NCBI GenBank assembly: GCA_902522385.1
Contig: CABYVK010000001.1
Span: forward strand, 1-64,000
DNA from: an uncultured Pelagibacteraceae bacterium
GTDB lineage: Bacteria > Pseudomonadota > Alphaproteobacteria > Pelagibacterales > Pelagibacteraceae
DNA length: 64,000 nucleotides
Direction of reading: 5' to 3'
Part shown: positions 33,808 to 43,222 of the stretch, piece by piece
Position numbering within the stretch: the first letter of the stretch is position 1
How the letters are laid out: each line of letters starts with the position of its first letter
The notes under the pieces: generated by a model
The model's database searches: none
What the model was told of the DNA's origin: nothing
The model's input: only the letters and a program-made list of their open reading frames with translations
Program-made: the position numbers and the translations under genes

Positions 33808-34902
33808 TTACTTTAATGTTGCTGCGTGAGCCATTCCTAGCTTCGCATTTGACATTTGAGCACCACTCCAGAAAGGAACTGCTTTATCAGCAAATACTTT
33901 CATAGAGTCATAAACTTCTTTGAAAAATGCATTTTTTTCAGCATTTTTGTTCAAAGTTGCTTTAGCAGCTGCCATATACTCAGTGAAGTAGTCAGATGGA
34001 GTATCTTCTAAAATCACTCCATGTTTTGTTGTAAGTTCTTGTAAAGCTTCACCGTTTGATAAAATTCTATAACTTAAAGATTTTATCAAAGACGCATCAG
34101 CCGCAACTTCAAGAGACTTCTTCTCATGTGCAGTCATAGCATTATATGTTTTTCCAGTAATATAAAAGTCAGCATTTACCACTACTTGGTGTAAACCTTG
34201 TAAATAATAGTGCTTTAAAACTTTTTGGAAACCAAAAGTTAAGTCTGGCTTTGGACAACACCATTCAGCAGCATCAATAGTTCCAGCTTCTAAAGCTGGT
34301 AGAATGTCTCCACCACCCATAGCAACAGATGCTATACCGATATCTTTATAAGTTTGTCCTGGAATTCCTGGAGGAGTTCTGAATTTATATTTTCTAAAAT
34401 CAGCCATATCTTTAATTGGTTTTGGAAACCAACCTAAAGCCTCTGGTCCAACAGGTTGAAGCATAAATCCTTTAATGTCTCTTCCCATTTCTTTCCATAA
34501 TTGATCATAAAGCGCTTTTCCACCACCATATTGGAACCAAGATAAAAACGCTAAATTATCTATACCTATTCCACCACCAGCTACTGGAGAACCAAATAGC
34601 ATTGCAGCAGGGTGTTCACCTGACCAATAGTGAGTCCATGCAAATCCGCAGTCAATCAAACCTTTATCAACAGCATCTAGAGTCTCTTTAACTCCAACAA
34701 CTGCTCCTGCAGGTAAGATTTCGAATTTTAAAGATCCACCAGTTAATTCAGTTACTGTATCAGTAAAGTCCTTTAACATCTTAACTTCATCAGCTTTAGT
34801 GTTAAGAACTGTCTGACATTTTAGTGTTTTTGCAGCATTAGCATTTGAAATAAATCCAAATACCATCGCAACTGCAAATAACATTGAAATGATTTTTTTC
34901 AT
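33808..34902 (-). CDS. dctP: TRAP transporter periplasmic substrate-binding protein (DctP family)
   Basis: 364 aa; signal peptide, 'KFRTPPGIPGQTYKDIGIASVAMGGGDILPALEAGTIDAAEW'. Confidence 0.93.
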   Translation of the reverse strand: MKKIISMLFAVAMVFGFISNANAAKTLKCQTVLNTKADEVKMLKDFTDTVTELTGGSLKFEILPAGAVVGVKETLDAVDKGLIDCGFAWTHYWSGEHPAAMLFGSPVAGGGIGIDNLAFLSWFQYGGGKALYDQLWKEMGRDIKGFMLQPVGPEALGWFPKPIKDMADFRKYKFRTPPGIPGQTYKDIGIASVAMGGGDILPALEAGTIDAAEWCCPKPDLTFGFQKVLKHYYLQGLHQVVVNADFYITGKTYNAMTAHEKKSLEVAADASLIKSLSYRILSNGEALQELTTKHGVILEDTPSDYFTEYMAAAKATLNKNAEKNAFFKEVYDSMKVFADKAVPFWSGAQMSNAKLGMAHAATLK

Positions 34903-34915
34903 ATCGTTTTCCCTC

Positions 34916-34945
34916 TCTATATTTTTAAAAATTAAAGCTTGTCAA
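34916..34945 (-). promoter_or_regulatory. Possible sigma70-like promoter for dctP
   Basis: Minus strand TTGACA-N18-TATAGA upstream of dctP; the implied leader is very short and would not contain the GAGGG motif, so tentative. Confidence 0.3.
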
Positions 34946-35047
34946 AGAATGAAATCTAAAACAAGTGTTAATATTGGATTATTTTAATTTTTTTGTGTAC
35001 AGAAATGTTACAAATAAAAAAATTTTAATTTATAAGAGTTCTAAGTA

Positions 35048-36643
35048 ATGGATAATTTTGATTATATTATAATTGGTGCTGGATCAGCTGGATGTGTTCT
35101 TGCTAACAGAATTTCATCCAATCCTAAGAATAAAGTCTTACTTTTAGAGGCAGGTGGTAAAGATACTAATCCATGGATACATATTCCTGGAGGATATTTT
35201 AAAACAATGCACAATCCTGAGACAGATTGGTGTTTTAACACAGAGGAAGAGCCTTTCTGTGATAATAGAAAGATGACTTATCCAAGAGGAAAAACACTTG
35301 GAGGAAGTTCTTCTATTAATGGAATGCTTTATATTCGAGGGCAATCAAATGATTATAATTATTGGAGACAATTAGGAAATGTAGGATGGTCGTGGGATGA
35401 TGTGCTTCCTTATTTTAAAAAATCTGAAGATTTCCAATTTGGAAAAAATGAATTTCACGGTTCTGGCGGACCTTTAAAAGTAGAAAAAATTAGATCTACT
35501 TTCAAAGTTTTAGATTTATTTTTGGAAGCTGCGGAGGAATTTGGATACAAAAAAACTGATGATTTTAATAATGGTGACAATGAGGGGATGGGATATTTCC
35601 CTTTAACTGTAAAAAATGGTTTTAGATGTAGCACTGCTGTTGGGTATTTAAATCCAGTAAAAAATAGAAGTAATTTAAAAATTATTACTAAAGCTCACAT
35701 TAAAAATATAGAATTCGAAAATAAAATTGCCAAAAAAGTTAATTTTTGGACTGGTGATAAGTTAAATACTGTTGAAGCAAATAGCGAAATCATTTTAAGC
35801 GCTGGTACTATTGGTTCTCCACATATACTTCAAGCTTCAGGCTTGGGTCCTGCTAAATTACTAAAAGATAACGGCATTGAAGTTATAATGGACCATAAAA
35901 GTATAGGCCAAAACTTAACAGATCATCTAATGTTAAGACCTGTATATAAAATAAAAAATTTAGAAACTTTAAATGATATTTATTATAGTTTCACAAAGAA
36001 AATATTTACTGGATTAAAATTTTTCTTAACACGAACTGGTCCACTTACAGTTGGTGCTAGTTATTTATGTGGTTTCGTAAAAAGTGATCCCCATTTAGAA
36101 ACTCCTAACTTACAATTTCATGTTTCTCCTGCTAGTACAGATCTTTTAGGAAAATCATCGTTACACAAATTTCCTGCTTTCACACCAACCATTACTAACG
36201 TAAGACCTACAAGCAGAGGATCTATTGAACTTAAATCTTCAGATACAAGAATTCCTCCAAAAATTAAAATGAATTATCTGTCTACAGATGAAGATAGAGA
36301 AATAGCAGGTAAGTCTCTTAAAATAGTAAGAAAAATAGTTATGGAGTCAAAAGCTTATAAAGATTATGGGCCAGAAGAATTAAGACCAGGTATAAATATT
36401 ACTGACAATGAACAGTTAGCTGTTGAAGCGGGAAAATATGCTAATACAATTTTCCATCCTGTCAGTACTTGCAGAATGGGTAAAGATGAAAATGCAGTAG
36501 TGTCTGATCAGCTTAAGGTTCATGGAGTCAAAAACTTAAGAGTGATTGATGCATCAGTAATGCCTTATATCACCTCAGGAAATACTAATGCACCTACTAT
36601 TATGATTGCAGAAAAAGGTGCAGACATGATACTACAGCAGTAA
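35048..36643 (+). CDS. GMC-family alcohol dehydrogenase (choline/isethionate dehydrogenase-like)
   Basis: 531 aa; 'DYIIIGAGSAGCVLANRIS', 'GKTLGGSSSINGMLYIRG', 'HPVSTCRMG', 'LRVIDASVMPYITSGNTNAPTIMIAEKGAD'. Confidence 0.93.
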   Translation: MDNFDYIIIGAGSAGCVLANRISSNPKNKVLLLEAGGKDTNPWIHIPGGYFKTMHNPETDWCFNTEEEPFCDNRKMTYPRGKTLGGSSSINGMLYIRGQSNDYNYWRQLGNVGWSWDDVLPYFKKSEDFQFGKNEFHGSGGPLKVEKIRSTFKVLDLFLEAAEEFGYKKTDDFNNGDNEGMGYFPLTVKNGFRCSTAVGYLNPVKNRSNLKIITKAHIKNIEFENKIAKKVNFWTGDKLNTVEANSEIILSAGTIGSPHILQASGLGPAKLLKDNGIEVIMDHKSIGQNLTDHLMLRPVYKIKNLETLNDIYYSFTKKIFTGLKFFLTRTGPLTVGASYLCGFVKSDPHLETPNLQFHVSPASTDLLGKSSLHKFPAFTPTITNVRPTSRGSIELKSSDTRIPPKIKMNYLSTDEDREIAGKSLKIVRKIVMESKAYKDYGPEELRPGINITDNEQLAVEAGKYANTIFHPVSTCRMGKDENAVVSDQLKVHGVKNLRVIDASVMPYITSGNTNAPTIMIAEKGADMILQQ

Positions 36644-37236
36644 TGTTTGCAGAATTTTTTACACCTGAGCAAATAGCAATATTAACTCAAATTATTTTAA
36701 TTGATTTAGTTTTAGCTGGAGACAATGCAATTATAATTGGAATGGTTGCATCTAAATTTCCACCAGAACAAAGAAAAAAAGTTATCTTCTGGGGAATTGG
36801 TGGTGCAGTTATTTTAAGAATTATTTTAACATTGCTTACAGCATATCTTTTACAAATTACAGGTTTAAGGTTAATAGGAGGATTACTGCTTCTTTACATT
36901 GTTTACAAACTTTATGTGGATGTAATAAAAGGCTCAGAGACCGAAGAAGACATTAAAGTAGATAGCTCTAGTTTTTTAAAGGCTATTTGGACTGTGTTAT
37001 TAGCTGATTTTACAATGAGTTTAGATAATGTACTGGGTGTAGCAGGTGCAGCTGGTGAACATTATGGACTTCTTGTTTTTGGGTTAGTTTTATCAATTGT
37101 TTTAATGGCAACTGCAGCAACTTTAATTTCTGGATGGATTAAAAAATATAGATGGATAGCTTGGCTTGGATTATTTGCCATATTAATTGTAGCTGTTGAG
37201 TTGATTTACACAGATATTAAAATATTATTCTTTTAA
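36643..37236 (+). CDS. TerC/YjbE family integral membrane protein
   Basis: 197 aa; 'QIILIDLVLAGDNAIIIGMVA', 'DFTMSLDNVLGVAGAA'. Confidence 0.9.
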   Translation: MFAEFFTPEQIAILTQIILIDLVLAGDNAIIIGMVASKFPPEQRKKVIFWGIGGAVILRIILTLLTAYLLQITGLRLIGGLLLLYIVYKLYVDVIKGSETEEDIKVDSSSFLKAIWTVLLADFTMSLDNVLGVAGAAGEHYGLLVFGLVLSIVLMATAATLISGWIKKYRWIAWLGLFAILIVAVELIYTDIKILFF

Positions 37237-37994
37237 TGTATCTTCAAAAAATAAATCTTAAAAACAAATATGCTTTAGTAACAGGTGCAGGTAAAGGGCT
37301 AGGAAGAGCATGTTCCATTGCATTAGCTGAGGCAGGTGCAACAGTAATAGCTTTAAGCAGAACATCTTCAGATCTTAATAAATTAGAAAAAGATATCAAA
37401 AAAGTTAAAGGTAAAATCATCAAAGTAGGTTGTGATGTAATGAACTATGAAGATTTAAAACAAAAATTAGATAAAATTAAAATTATTGATGTGTTAGTAA
37501 ATAATGCTGGGACTAATATTCCAGAACCTTTTGAAAAAATAAAACAAAAAAGTATGAATTACCTTGTTGACTTAAATCTTAAGGCTGCATTTAACGTAGC
37601 ACAACTTGTTGTAAAAAAGATGATTAAAAATAAAAAAAGACCTGGATCAATTATTAACATGTCTTCTCAACTAGGTCATGTTGGTATGGGTGGTAGAAAC
37701 GTATATAATATGACTAAATTTGGTATTGAAGGTTTAACGAAAGGGATGGGTGTGGAATTAGCAAAAAAAAATATCAGAGTTAATACGGTAGCTCCTACTT
37801 TTGTTGAAACACCAATGGTTAAAAATTTTTTTAAAAACAAAAAATTTAAAAAATTAGCACTTGGAAATATTCCTATGGGAAAAGCAGCTACTGAAAGTGA
37901 TGTAGCTACAACAGTATGCTTTTTGGCTTCATCAGCTTCTTCAATGATAACTGGAACATCAATAATTATAGATGGTGGATGGACAGCTCAATAA
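37236..37994 (+). CDS. SDR family oxidoreductase
   Basis: 252 aa; 'ALVTGAGKGLGRACSIALAEAGA', 'NNAGTN', 'YNMTKFGIEGLTKGMGVELA', 'IIDGGWTAQ'. Confidence 0.9.
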   Translation: MYLQKINLKNKYALVTGAGKGLGRACSIALAEAGATVIALSRTSSDLNKLEKDIKKVKGKIIKVGCDVMNYEDLKQKLDKIKIIDVLVNNAGTNIPEPFEKIKQKSMNYLVDLNLKAAFNVAQLVVKKMIKNKKRPGSIINMSSQLGHVGMGGRNVYNMTKFGIEGLTKGMGVELAKKNIRVNTVAPTFVETPMVKNFFKNKKFKKLALGNIPMGKAATESDVATTVCFLASSASSMITGTSIIIDGGWTAQ

Positions 37995-38782
37995 TTTATA
38001 GATTTTTTTTTATTTTTTTAATCTTTATAACACCAGTAAAAGCTATTGAATTCCAGGGTAAATTTCTACAAGGTCATTTTATATTAGGTAAAACTGATCC
38101 AAACGCTAAAATTTTAGTTGGAAAGAAAGAAGTAAAAGTTTCAAAAGATGGTTTTTTTGTCTTTGGTATAGATCGAGATCAAAAATATGACTTAACATTT
38201 ACAAAAATTATTAATGAAAAAAAATCAATAACTACAAAAAAAGTTATAAAAAGAAAATATAATATACAAAGGATAGATGGTCTGGCAGAAAACAAGGTTA
38301 CCCCACCTGAGTCCGTTTATGAAAGAATTAAAACAGAAAATAATGCAATTGGAGAAGCAAGGGCAATAAATTCTGATCTACAATTTTTTAAAGAAAAATT
38401 TATCATGCCAGTTGATGGTATAATCAGCGGTGTTTACGGAAGTCAAAGAATTTTAAATGGTAAACCAAGATGGCCTCACTATGGAATAGACATTGCAGCT
38501 AAACAAGGAACAATGATTAAATCATCTGGATCAGGTATAGTTACAATGGCTGAAGATGATTTATATTATACTGGTGGAACAGTAATAATGGACCATGGTC
38601 ATGGAATATCAACAATATATTCTCATTTAGAAAACGTGTTAGTCTCAATTGGTGATCAAATTAATCAAGGAGATATAATTGGAACTGTAGGATCAACTGG
38701 AAGATCTACAGGGCCTCATCTTGATTTTAGAATTAATTGGTTTCAAACAAGACTTGATCCGATGTCTGTAATAAAAAAATAA
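37979..38782 (+). CDS. M23 family metallopeptidase (LytM/peptidoglycan DD-endopeptidase-like); start reassigned
   Basis: Start MDSSIIYRFFFIFLIFITPVKA gives a signal peptide; 'GVYGSQRILNGKPRWPHYGIDIAAKQGT', 'VIMDHGHGISTIYSHLENVLV', 'STGPHLDFRI'. Confidence 0.88.
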   Translation: MDSSIIYRFFFIFLIFITPVKAIEFQGKFLQGHFILGKTDPNAKILVGKKEVKVSKDGFFVFGIDRDQKYDLTFTKIINEKKSITTKKVIKRKYNIQRIDGLAENKVTPPESVYERIKTENNAIGEARAINSDLQFFKEKFIMPVDGIISGVYGSQRILNGKPRWPHYGIDIAAKQGTMIKSSGSGIVTMAEDDLYYTGGTVIMDHGHGISTIYSHLENVLVSIGDQINQGDIIGTVGSTGRSTGPHLDFRINWFQTRLDPMSVIKK

Positions 38783-38786
38783 AGAT

Positions 38787-40571
38787 TTATGAATTTAAAG
38801 AAGGCTGTTTCTTCATATCCTCTTTTTTAATGCCAGCCACTCTCACTGGTTTTTTCATAGCATCTCTTCTAAATGGTTCACCAAGTTCTTGATTAAGAAT
38901 TACCTCAATAAATGTTGTAATTCCTTTCTTCTGATCCTCACAAGATTGCTTAATTGCATTTGTAGTTTCTTCCATTGTTCTAACAGTTACACCTTTTAAA
39001 CCACAAGCATCAGCAACTTTAGCATAACTTAATTCTGGATCTAATTCTGTACCAACAAAGTTATTATCAAACCAAAGTGTCGTATTTCTTTTTTCCGCAC
39101 CCCATTGATAATTTCTGAAAATAACCATTGTTATTGCGGGCCACTCTTCCCTTGCACATGAACTCATTTCATTCATGCTTATTCCAAAAGCACCATCACC
39201 AGCAAATCCGATAACAGGAGTATCCGGACAACCAATTTTTGCTCCCAATATTGATGGAAAACCATAACCACAAGGACCAAATAAACCTGGTGCTAAATAT
39301 TTTCTTGGCTTTTCGAATGTAGGGTAAGCATTACCTATCGCACAATTGTTTCCAATATCACTTGATATAATTACATCGTCAGGCATTCCTGCTTGAATTG
39401 CTCTCCAAGCTTGTCTCGGTGACATTCTATCCGAATCCCTTTCTCTAGCTTCTTTATTCCAAACTGTACCTTCATCATCATCTTCATGATCTAAACTTGA
39501 AAGTTTTTGTAACCAAGCTGATTTAGTTTGATGAATTAAATCTTTTCTAGCTTGTCTATCAGTATCGCCAGCGTTTGAAGATAATTTTTCTAAAATTTGT
39601 TCAGCAACTAATTTTGCATCACCACTTATTCCTACAGTAACTTTTTTAGTTAAACCTATTCTATCAGGATTAATATCAACTTGAATGATATTTGCATTCT
39701 TTGGCCAATAATCAATTCCATAACCAGGTAAAGTAGAAAATGGATTTAATCTAGTTCCTAAAGCTAACACTACGTCAGCTTTTGAAATTAATTCCATTGC
39801 AGCTTTTGATCCATTGTATCCTAGAGGACCAACAGCTAAAGGATGGCTTCCTGGGAAACTATCATTATGTTGGTAACCTGAACAAACAGGTGAATCTAAT
39901 TTTTCTGCAAGTTTTTTTGTAGCTTCTATAGCTCCTCCAATAACAACACCTGCTCCAGATAATATTACTGGAAACTTTGCTTTAGATAGCAAGTCAGCTG
40001 CTTTAGCTACCGCATCATTTCCTCCTCCCTGTCTTTCAAGTCTTACAATTGGAGGGAGATCGATATCAATTACTTGACACCAATAATCTCTTGGAACATT
40101 AATTTGTGCTGGAGCTGATCCTCTTATAGCTTTTTCTATAACTCTATTTAGTACTTCGGCCATTCTTGATGGATCTCTTACTTCTTCTTGATAACAAACC
40201 ATGTCTTTAAATAAATTCATTTGCTCTACTTCTTGAAATCCACCCTGCCCCATTGTTTTGTTCGCTGCTTGCGGTGTAACTAATAAAAGAGGAGTATGAT
40301 TCCAGTAAGCTGTTTTGATTGGTGTAACTAATCCGGTAATTCCAGGTCCGTTCTGAGCAATAACCATTGACATTTTACCAGTAGCTCGTGTGTAACCATC
40401 AGCAATTAAACCACCATTTGTTTCATGAGCGACATCCCAGAAAGTAATACCTGCATCTGGAAAAATATCTGAAATTGGCATAAAGGCTGAACCGATAATT
40501 CCAAACGCATGTTCAATACCGTGCATTTGTAAAACTTTTACAAAAGCTTCTTCTGTTGTCATTTTTGTCAT
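38787..40571 (-). CDS. xsc: Sulfoacetaldehyde acetyltransferase (Xsc), ThDP-dependent
   Basis: 594 aa; 'MTTEEAFVKVLQMHGIEHAFGIIGSAFMPISDIFPDAGITFWDVAHETNGGLIADGYTRATG' closely resembles characterised Xsc N-termini from memory; 'GGFQEVEQMNLF'. Confidence 0.88.
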   Translation of the reverse strand: MTKMTTEEAFVKVLQMHGIEHAFGIIGSAFMPISDIFPDAGITFWDVAHETNGGLIADGYTRATGKMSMVIAQNGPGITGLVTPIKTAYWNHTPLLLVTPQAANKTMGQGGFQEVEQMNLFKDMVCYQEEVRDPSRMAEVLNRVIEKAIRGSAPAQINVPRDYWCQVIDIDLPPIVRLERQGGGNDAVAKAADLLSKAKFPVILSGAGVVIGGAIEATKKLAEKLDSPVCSGYQHNDSFPGSHPLAVGPLGYNGSKAAMELISKADVVLALGTRLNPFSTLPGYGIDYWPKNANIIQVDINPDRIGLTKKVTVGISGDAKLVAEQILEKLSSNAGDTDRQARKDLIHQTKSAWLQKLSSLDHEDDDEGTVWNKEARERDSDRMSPRQAWRAIQAGMPDDVIISSDIGNNCAIGNAYPTFEKPRKYLAPGLFGPCGYGFPSILGAKIGCPDTPVIGFAGDGAFGISMNEMSSCAREEWPAITMVIFRNYQWGAEKRNTTLWFDNNFVGTELDPELSYAKVADACGLKGVTVRTMEETTNAIKQSCEDQKKGITTFIEVILNQELGEPFRRDAMKKPVRVAGIKKEDMKKQPSLNS

Positions 40572-40682
40572 AAAACTAGAACCTCTCTAAAGTGTAATTA
40601 TACTATTTATAAAATTCGTTTGTTAATTTGTGCGATTAATATATAAGTTTTTACGAATTTCAAACAAACAAATCGACACGAT

Positions 40683-40967
40683 ATGGCAACAGATATAATC
40701 ATACATGATAAAAAAGACAATGTGGGAGTAGTTGTTATTGAAAAAATCACTCCTAAACAAGATTGTGCTTGCTGGATAATGGAAGACGACAGTTCAACAA
40801 ATATTCAATCCGTAGATGAAATACCTTTAGGTCATAAAATTGCAATGGTTGACCTTAAAGAGGGCGATACTATTTTAAAGTATGGTCACGATATTGGTAA
40901 AGTTGTTAAATCAATCAAAAAAGGTGAGCATGTACATGTTCACAATGTAAAAACAAAGAAGTGGTAA
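40683..40967 (+). CDS. suyA: (R)-sulfolactate sulfo-lyase small subunit (SAF domain), SuyA-like
   Basis: 94 aa; '[17 protein letters not shown]...[48 protein letters not shown]'; paired with the suyB-like gene. Confidence 0.8.
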   Translation: MATDIIIHDKKDNVGVVVIEKITPKQDCACWIMEDDSSTNIQSVDEIPLGHKIAMVDLKEGDTILKYGHDIGKVVKSIKKGEHVHVHNVKTKKW

Positions 40968-40971
40968 TAGT

Positions 40972-42138
40972 ATGGAAATACCAAAGAGCTTTTTAGGTTA
41001 TAAAAGAGAAAACGGCAGAGCCGGAACAAGAAATCATGTGATTATTTTGCCAGTTGATGACATTTCGAACGCATGTGCAGAGGCAGTTGCTAATAATATT
41101 AAAGGCACAATTGCTCTTCCTCATTCTTACGGAAGACTTCAGTTTGGTGCAGATTTAGAGCTTCATTTTAGAACAATGATAGGAACAGGATGTAATCCGA
41201 ACGTTGCAGCAGTAATTGTCATTGGTATTGAGCCGAAATGGACAAAAAAAATTGTAGATGGAATTGCTAAAACTGGAAAACCAGTTGAAGGATTTCATAT
41301 TGAACGTACAGGAGACATTGGTACGACAATGAAAGCATCAAAAAAAGCACAAGAATTTGTGATGTGGGCTTCAGAAAAACAAAGAGAAGAATGTCCTTTA
41401 AGTGATTTATGGATCTCAGTTAAGTGTGGAGAGTCTGATACTACTTCAGGATTAGCTGCAAACCCAACTGTTGGAAACTTAATGGACAAACTTGAACCAT
41501 TAGGTGTTCACTTATGTTTTGGTGAAACATCTGAATTAACTGGTGCAGAAAAAGTTTGTGCAACTAGAGGTGCTACAAAAGAAGCTTCTGAAAAATTTAT
41601 GAAAACCTGGAGCTCTTATAATGATTTTATTTTAAAAGAAGCAACGGATGATCTTTCTGAAAGTCAACCAACAGCTGGAAATATAGCTGGGGGACTTACA
41701 ACAATTGAAGAAAAAGCTTTTGGTAATTTTCAAAAAATTGGAAATTGTAAATTTATTGATGTTCTTGAACCAGCTGAGGAACCAACTAAAGGAAAAGGTT
41801 TGTATTTTATGGACACATCATCTGCTGCTGCAGAGTGTGTAACTCTTCAAGCTGCTGCTGGTTTTAATATTCATTTATTTCCAACTGGACAAGGTAATAT
41901 CGTTGGAAATCCAATTGAACCTGTTGTTAAATTAACAGCTAATCCATTAACTGTAAAAGGTATGGGAGAGCATATTGATTGTGATGTTTCAAAAATTCTT
42001 TCAAGGGAAATGAATTTGTCTGAAGCAGGTGATGAATTGATTAAAACTACACTTAGAGTAGCTAACGGTAGATTAACTTGTGCTGAAGCTTTAGGTCATA
42101 AAGAATTTGTTATGACTAAACTTTATAGAAGTGCATAA
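40972..42138 (+). CDS. suyB: (R)-sulfolactate sulfo-lyase large subunit, SuyB-like (UxaA/GarD superfamily)
   Basis: 388 aa; '[71 protein letters not shown]', '[19 protein letters not shown]'. Confidence 0.8.
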   Translation: MEIPKSFLGYKRENGRAGTRNHVIILPVDDISNACAEAVANNIKGTIALPHSYGRLQFGADLELHFRTMIGTGCNPNVAAVIVIGIEPKWTKKIVDGIAKTGKPVEGFHIERTGDIGTTMKASKKAQEFVMWASEKQREECPLSDLWISVKCGESDTTSGLAANPTVGNLMDKLEPLGVHLCFGETSELTGAEKVCATRGATKEASEKFMKTWSSYNDFILKEATDDLSESQPTAGNIAGGLTTIEEKAFGNFQKIGNCKFIDVLEPAEEPTKGKGLYFMDTSSAAAECVTLQAAAGFNIHLFPTGQGNIVGNPIEPVVKLTANPLTVKGMGEHIDCDVSKILSREMNLSEAGDELIKTTLRVANGRLTCAEALGHKEFVMTKLYRSA

Positions 42139-42154
42139 TTAACTTTAGCCTTAA

Positions 42155-43222
42155 ATGAAATTTAAAAAATACATGGTAATTTTACCAGGTATTATATTAG
42201 CATTTGTTCTTTACACTTTATCTCAAGGTTTCAATAATATTCTTGGTATTGAGTTATTAGGATATGAAAAAAGCCCAATATCAACAGCAATGATTGCTAT
42301 TTTATTAGGAATGTTATTCGGGAATATTTTTCAAATTAGAGAAAGTTTTTTAAGAGGATTAGATTTTACACAAAAATATGTTCTAAAATTAGGTATTATT
42401 TGTTTGGGTATTCAACTAAAACCATTTGAATTTTTAGAATTTGGAGCGATAGCAATTCCATTAATTATAGTCTGTATAGTAAGTGTGTTAATAGTAATTA
42501 AACTTCTTATAAAAAAATTAAAAATTCCAACAAGAATGGCTTATTTAATCTCAATAGGTAGTACTGTATGTGGAACCACTGCCATAATAGCTACAGCTCC
42601 AGTTATTGGTGCAAAAAAAAATGAAGTATCCTATGCAATTGCCAATATTACGTTATTTGGTATTCTTTCAATGTTAATATACCCTTATTTTGCTAACTTT
42701 TACTTTGACAGCGAACCTTTGTTAATTGGATTGTTTTTGGGAACTTCCATTCATGAAACATCACAAGTTGCAGCTGCTGGTCTTATTTATGATCAACAAT
42801 TTAATAGTCCTGAAACCTTAAATATTGCTACCGTTACAAAACTAATAAGAAATACTTTTTTAATAATAATGATTCCATTATTTGCTTTTCTTTATAATAG
42901 GGGCAAAAGTGTAGAGAAAAAGTATTCTATAGTTGATATTTTCCCTTACTTTGTGCTTGGTTTCGTAGCTATGATAATAGTTAGAAATTTAGGTGATATA
43001 ATATTCTTAAATAGCTATGAGTGGTTAATTGCTATTGATAGCATTAAATTATCCTCAAAAATATTTCTTACAATGGCTATGGCAGCAATTGGTCTTTCTA
43101 CAAACTTAAAAGAAATTAAAAATATGGGTTACAAACCTTTTATTGTTGGTTTTATAGGAATGGCAACCGTAGGAATAGTTTGTATTGTTTCTATCGAATT
43201 TTATTTAAATTATTTTAATTAA
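42155..43222 (+). CDS. yeiH: YeiH family putative sulfate exporter
   Basis: 355 aa, about 10 TM; 'ISIGSTVCGTTAIIATAPVIGAKKNEVSYAIANITLFG', 'GTSIHETSQVAAAGLI'. Confidence 0.88.
   Translation: MKFKKYMVILPGIILAFVLYTLSQGFNNILGIELLGYEKSPISTAMIAILLGMLFGNIFQIRESFLRGLDFTQKYVLKLGIICLGIQLKPFEFLEFGAIAIPLIIVCIVSVLIVIKLLIKKLKIPTRMAYLISIGSTVCGTTAIIATAPVIGAKKNEVSYAIANITLFGILSMLIYPYFANFYFDSEPLLIGLFLGTSIHETSQVAAAGLIYDQQFNSPETLNIATVTKLIRNTFLIIMIPLFAFLYNRGKSVEKKYSIVDIFPYFVLGFVAMIIVRNLGDIIFLNSYEWLIAIDSIKLSSKIFLTMAMAAIGLSTNLKEIKNMGYKPFIVGFIGMATVGIVCIVSIEFYLNYFN

Noticed and set aside
34922-35047. CTTGT/ACAAG inverted repeat between divergent dctP and GMC genes
   Set aside because: Only 5 bp per arm with a long spacer in AT-rich DNA; expected by chance
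37916-37978. ORF-track N-terminal extension of the M23 peptidase
   Set aside because: Overlaps the upstream SDR coding region; the Met at 37979 gives a proper signal peptide
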